Shown: piece by piece, positions 62,040 through 64,000 of the stretch
Layout of the letters: each line of letters opens with the position of its first letter
How positions within the stretch are numbered: the first letter of the stretch is position 1
Assembly (NCBI GenBank): GCA_902565895.1
Contig: CACFGV010000001.1
Coordinates: 1 to 64,000 of the forward strand
Direction: 5' to 3'
Length of the DNA: 64,000 nucleotides
From: K189A clade bacterium
Lineage (GTDB): Bacteria; Pseudomonadota; Gammaproteobacteria; Pseudomonadales; Azotimanducaceae
Notes under the pieces: model-generated
What the model was told of the DNA's origin: nothing
Seen by the model: only the letters and a program-made list of their open reading frames with translations
Database searches by the model: none
Program-made: the position numbers and the translations under genes

Positions 62040-64000
62040 ATGTTCAACAAGGCGGCTTTTCTTATTTCTGCTTTTACGCTTTTCTCCTGTGGCGGAAGTG
62101 GCGGAGGTGGCGGAGCGCAAAACTCATCAGGGAACCAGCAGCAAACGGTTCAAACTGCGCCCGCGATGACGTTCTCCGTCGATGATACACAACCAGAACA
62201 GGATGAAAACTTCGAATTATCTTGGTCCGCGAGCGCTGGAGCGTCGTGTACCGCGTCCGGTTCTTGGAATGGTAATAAGGCGCGAAGTGGCCGTGAAACG
62301 TTTTCCGCGTCAGATATGGGAACATTTGAATTTACGCTGACCTGCTCTAATTCAGCGGGAGAGACAATAAGGACTGTCTCTGTGACAGTCGTAGAAAAGA
62401 CCTTTTCTATTTCGGGTGTGATAAGCGCTTCGTCATTTGTGGAACTGGACGGTGATGTTCCCTCTGCGGACTATCCAGCGATCGGAAATAATGGGAATGA
62501 TGAAGGGATTCAGTCGATCGAAAACCCCGTGAAACTGGTCGGATTTGTAAGTGAGCCGCAAGATAGAGGCGATGCCGATGCCGATTCCGATGCAGACGAA
62601 TTCGACATATATGAAATCGGTTTAACGGGCAATCAGTGGGTGAGCCTGGAGGTTGCTGATTACAACGCTGAAGAACCGACTTCAAATGACCTTGATTTAT
62701 ATATAGTTAATGAAGAAGTTGAAATAGTGTCTTACGGCGTATCAACCGATGCACTTGAAAGTGTGGCGCTCCCGAACTCCGGAAAGTTCTATATTGTTGT
62801 AGCGGCAATTTCTGGTTCGTCCCGGTATGTCCTTAGTGTTTCAAATACGATTAGTACTTATCGTTTTTCGAATTACAGCTCAAATGCGTCTGTTGTTCCG
62901 GACTCCATGATGCTTTCTCGCGTTCGAAAAGATGCGGGGGAGACAGGGATCGATTCCTTCAGGCGGTTGTCAGAAATGGACCGCTCAATAATGAGGGAGT
63001 TCGAAAATGTCGTCGGCAAAGGGCTTCAGAGAAATCAGGATGCCGAAATTCTACGTGGGCCAATAACAGTCGCTGAGAGGATGACTAAAGATTCCGACTC
63101 GGAGCAAAAATACTTACAAAAATTGAATCGCATTTTAGGAGATCGATGGAGTCGTTTTCTTACCGAGGACGTTTTGGCTCAAATACTCACTAAAAAATAT
63201 ATAGCCAGGAGGTCTAAAGCTCTCGAAGGCCTGAAGATGAAACCTCAGATGAAACTTCGAAAATATGGTTTTCAAAAGGACCCGCTTTTCAATTATCAAT
63301 GGAATTTTCAGCAGATTGGGTTGCAGGCGGCACTAGAAAGCATTCAGGTAAACCAGACAGATCAGATAGTAGCCGTTCTTGATGAGGGGTCTGCGCCTCT
63401 TTCATCGTCTAATTATGCGGATACGGCTTACGTTGATGGCGGTTATGATTTTGTAGGAGGAGATGATGATCCATCGGCTTCTGTGACCTTAAGTTCGGAT
63501 CCGTATTCGACGCAAAGCCATGAGAGCCATGGAATCCATGTTTCAGGTGTTGTGGGGGCTAAAAATGATGGGGAGAATATCAATGGAATGGGTGTGAATG
63601 TCCTCCCTGTTCGAGTGCTTAGCGAAGAACAAAACAATAGTGAAGTCTACGAAGCGTTGAGATTCTTTGCAGGCGAAACCAACGCCAGCGGCAAAATATA
63701 CGATAACTCGGACGGTAAATTAGCAGCTTTAAACCTCAGCTTAGGCGCATGCGTGGAGGACACTGACCTGGAAGATGATGAAGTTTGCCGATTAATCTCT
63801 AAAGTCCGAGATCAAGGCGTTTCAGTGGTCGTTTCCGCTGGGAATTGTGACTGCGCGGGGGGGTCCGGGGACCTTTTCTGTTCGGTAACAAACTGGCCCG
63901 CCGCTTGCCCTGGAGCAATATCTGTAGCCGCTGTTGACGCGGCGGCGGAACGTGCTCCTTATTCAAGCTATCACTCAACTGTCGATATAGCCGCCCCCGG
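62040..64000 (+). CDS. Subtilisin-family (S8) lipoprotein, C-terminus cut by window end
   Basis: At least 653 residues, open to the last base. Lipobox LFSC with Cys17, then GGSGGGGG. A Ser/Asp-rich N-terminal region contains an Ig-like segment (to about 130) and a PPC-like (pre-peptidase C) domain around 170-280 (FDIYEIGLTGNQWVSLEVADYN, SGKFYIVVAAISGSSRYVLSVS). The protease domain shows Asp448 (AVLDEGSA), His497 (SHGIHVSG) and oxyanion Asn602 (SAGNCD); the catalytic Ser lies beyond the window. ATG 62040. Divergent from the sorting-tail protein gene with about 200 bases between. Confidence 0.88.
   Translation, partial: MFNKAAFLISAFTLFSCGGSGGGGGAQNSSGNQQQTVQTAPAMTFSVDDTQPEQDENFELSWSASAGASCTASGSWNGNKARSGRETFSASDMGTFEFTLTCSNSAGETIRTVSVTVVEKTFSISGVISASSFVELDGDVPSADYPAIGNNGNDEGIQSIENPVKLVGFVSEPQDRGDADADSDADEFDIYEIGLTGNQWVSLEVADYNAEEPTSNDLDLYIVNEEVEIVSYGVSTDALESVALPNSGKFYIVVAAISGSSRYVLSVSNTISTYRFSNYSSNASVVPDSMMLSRVRKDAGETGIDSFRRLSEMDRSIMREFENVVGKGLQRNQDAEILRGPITVAERMTKDSDSEQKYLQKLNRILGDRWSRFLTEDVLAQILTKKYIARRSKALEGLKMKPQMKLRKYGFQKDPLFNYQWNFQQIGLQAALESIQVNQTDQIVAVLDEGSAPLSSSNYADTAYVDGGYDFVGGDDDPSASVTLSSDPYSTQSHESHGIHVSGVVGAKNDGENINGMGVNVLPVRVLSEEQNNSEVYEALRFFAGETNASGKIYDNSDGKLAALNLSLGACVEDTDLEDDEVCRLISKVRDQGVSVVVSAGNCDCAGGSGDLFCSVTNWPAACPGAISVAAVDAAAERAPYSSYHSTVDIAAP

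Overview
The window looks like a chromosomal segment of a marine-type gammaproteobacterium. The evidence is a complete Na+-translocating NADH:quinone reductase operon (nqrABCDEF), lpxC, the rnd-recR-ybaB-dnaX block, ycgN/ycgL, a pspF/pspABC envelope-stress locus, a bfr/bfd pair, and many acyl-CoA enzymes. No genus is assigned. Genes are dense from 1 to about 51 kb. From 51 to 64 kb the DNA looks more AT-rich, gaps are longer, and most products are large secreted or lipid-anchored proteins.

1-24 kb is mainly lipid and carbon catabolism: a bifunctional enoyl-CoA hydratase/3-hydroxyacyl-CoA dehydrogenase, an acyl-CoA dehydrogenase-like flavoprotein, a thiolase, three enoyl-CoA hydratase-type enzymes, an acyl-CoA synthetase, a thioesterase and a MaoC-type hydratase. 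A tight minus-strand run (15.3 to 8.7 kb) joins hydratase, thioesterase, acyl-CoA ligase, a TVP38 membrane protein, a MerA-like disulfide reductase, a cytochrome c'-like lipoprotein and an anchored exported protein. A 40-bp tandem repeat separates it from the thiolase gene. bfr and bfd are divergent, with two Fur-box-like sites between them.

The most notable gene is at 23320-24240. It is a GrdB/PrdB-like reductase read as two ORFs split by one in-frame UGA. The UGA sits in a UxxC context and is followed at selenocysteine-insertion distance by a perfect 8-bp stem with a GUA loop. I read it as an unannotated selenoprotein.

25-51 kb is housekeeping: nqrABCDEF, lpxC, dusA, a TerB-like gene, a STAS/PP2C partner-switching pair, hrpA, a MoxR/VWA pair, ycgN-ycgL-rnd, recR-ybaB-dnaX, a glycerophosphodiesterase, the psp locus with an extra small coiled-coil membrane protein, and tRNA-Ser(GCU).

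51-64 kb is accessory. The last 43 bases of the tRNA-Ser region are repeated exactly 4.6 kb downstream, bracketing a two-gene operon for a thrombospondin-type-3 repeat lipoprotein and a secreted partner. No integrase is present. Beyond it lie a decayed gene, a PKD-M23-like lipoprotein, a small CPBP glutamic intramembrane protease convergent with a 1006-residue exported protein carrying a Cys/DPSLP/TM/basic C-terminal sorting tail (a probable MrtJ/JDVT-CTERM pair), and a subtilisin-family lipoprotein cut by the window end.
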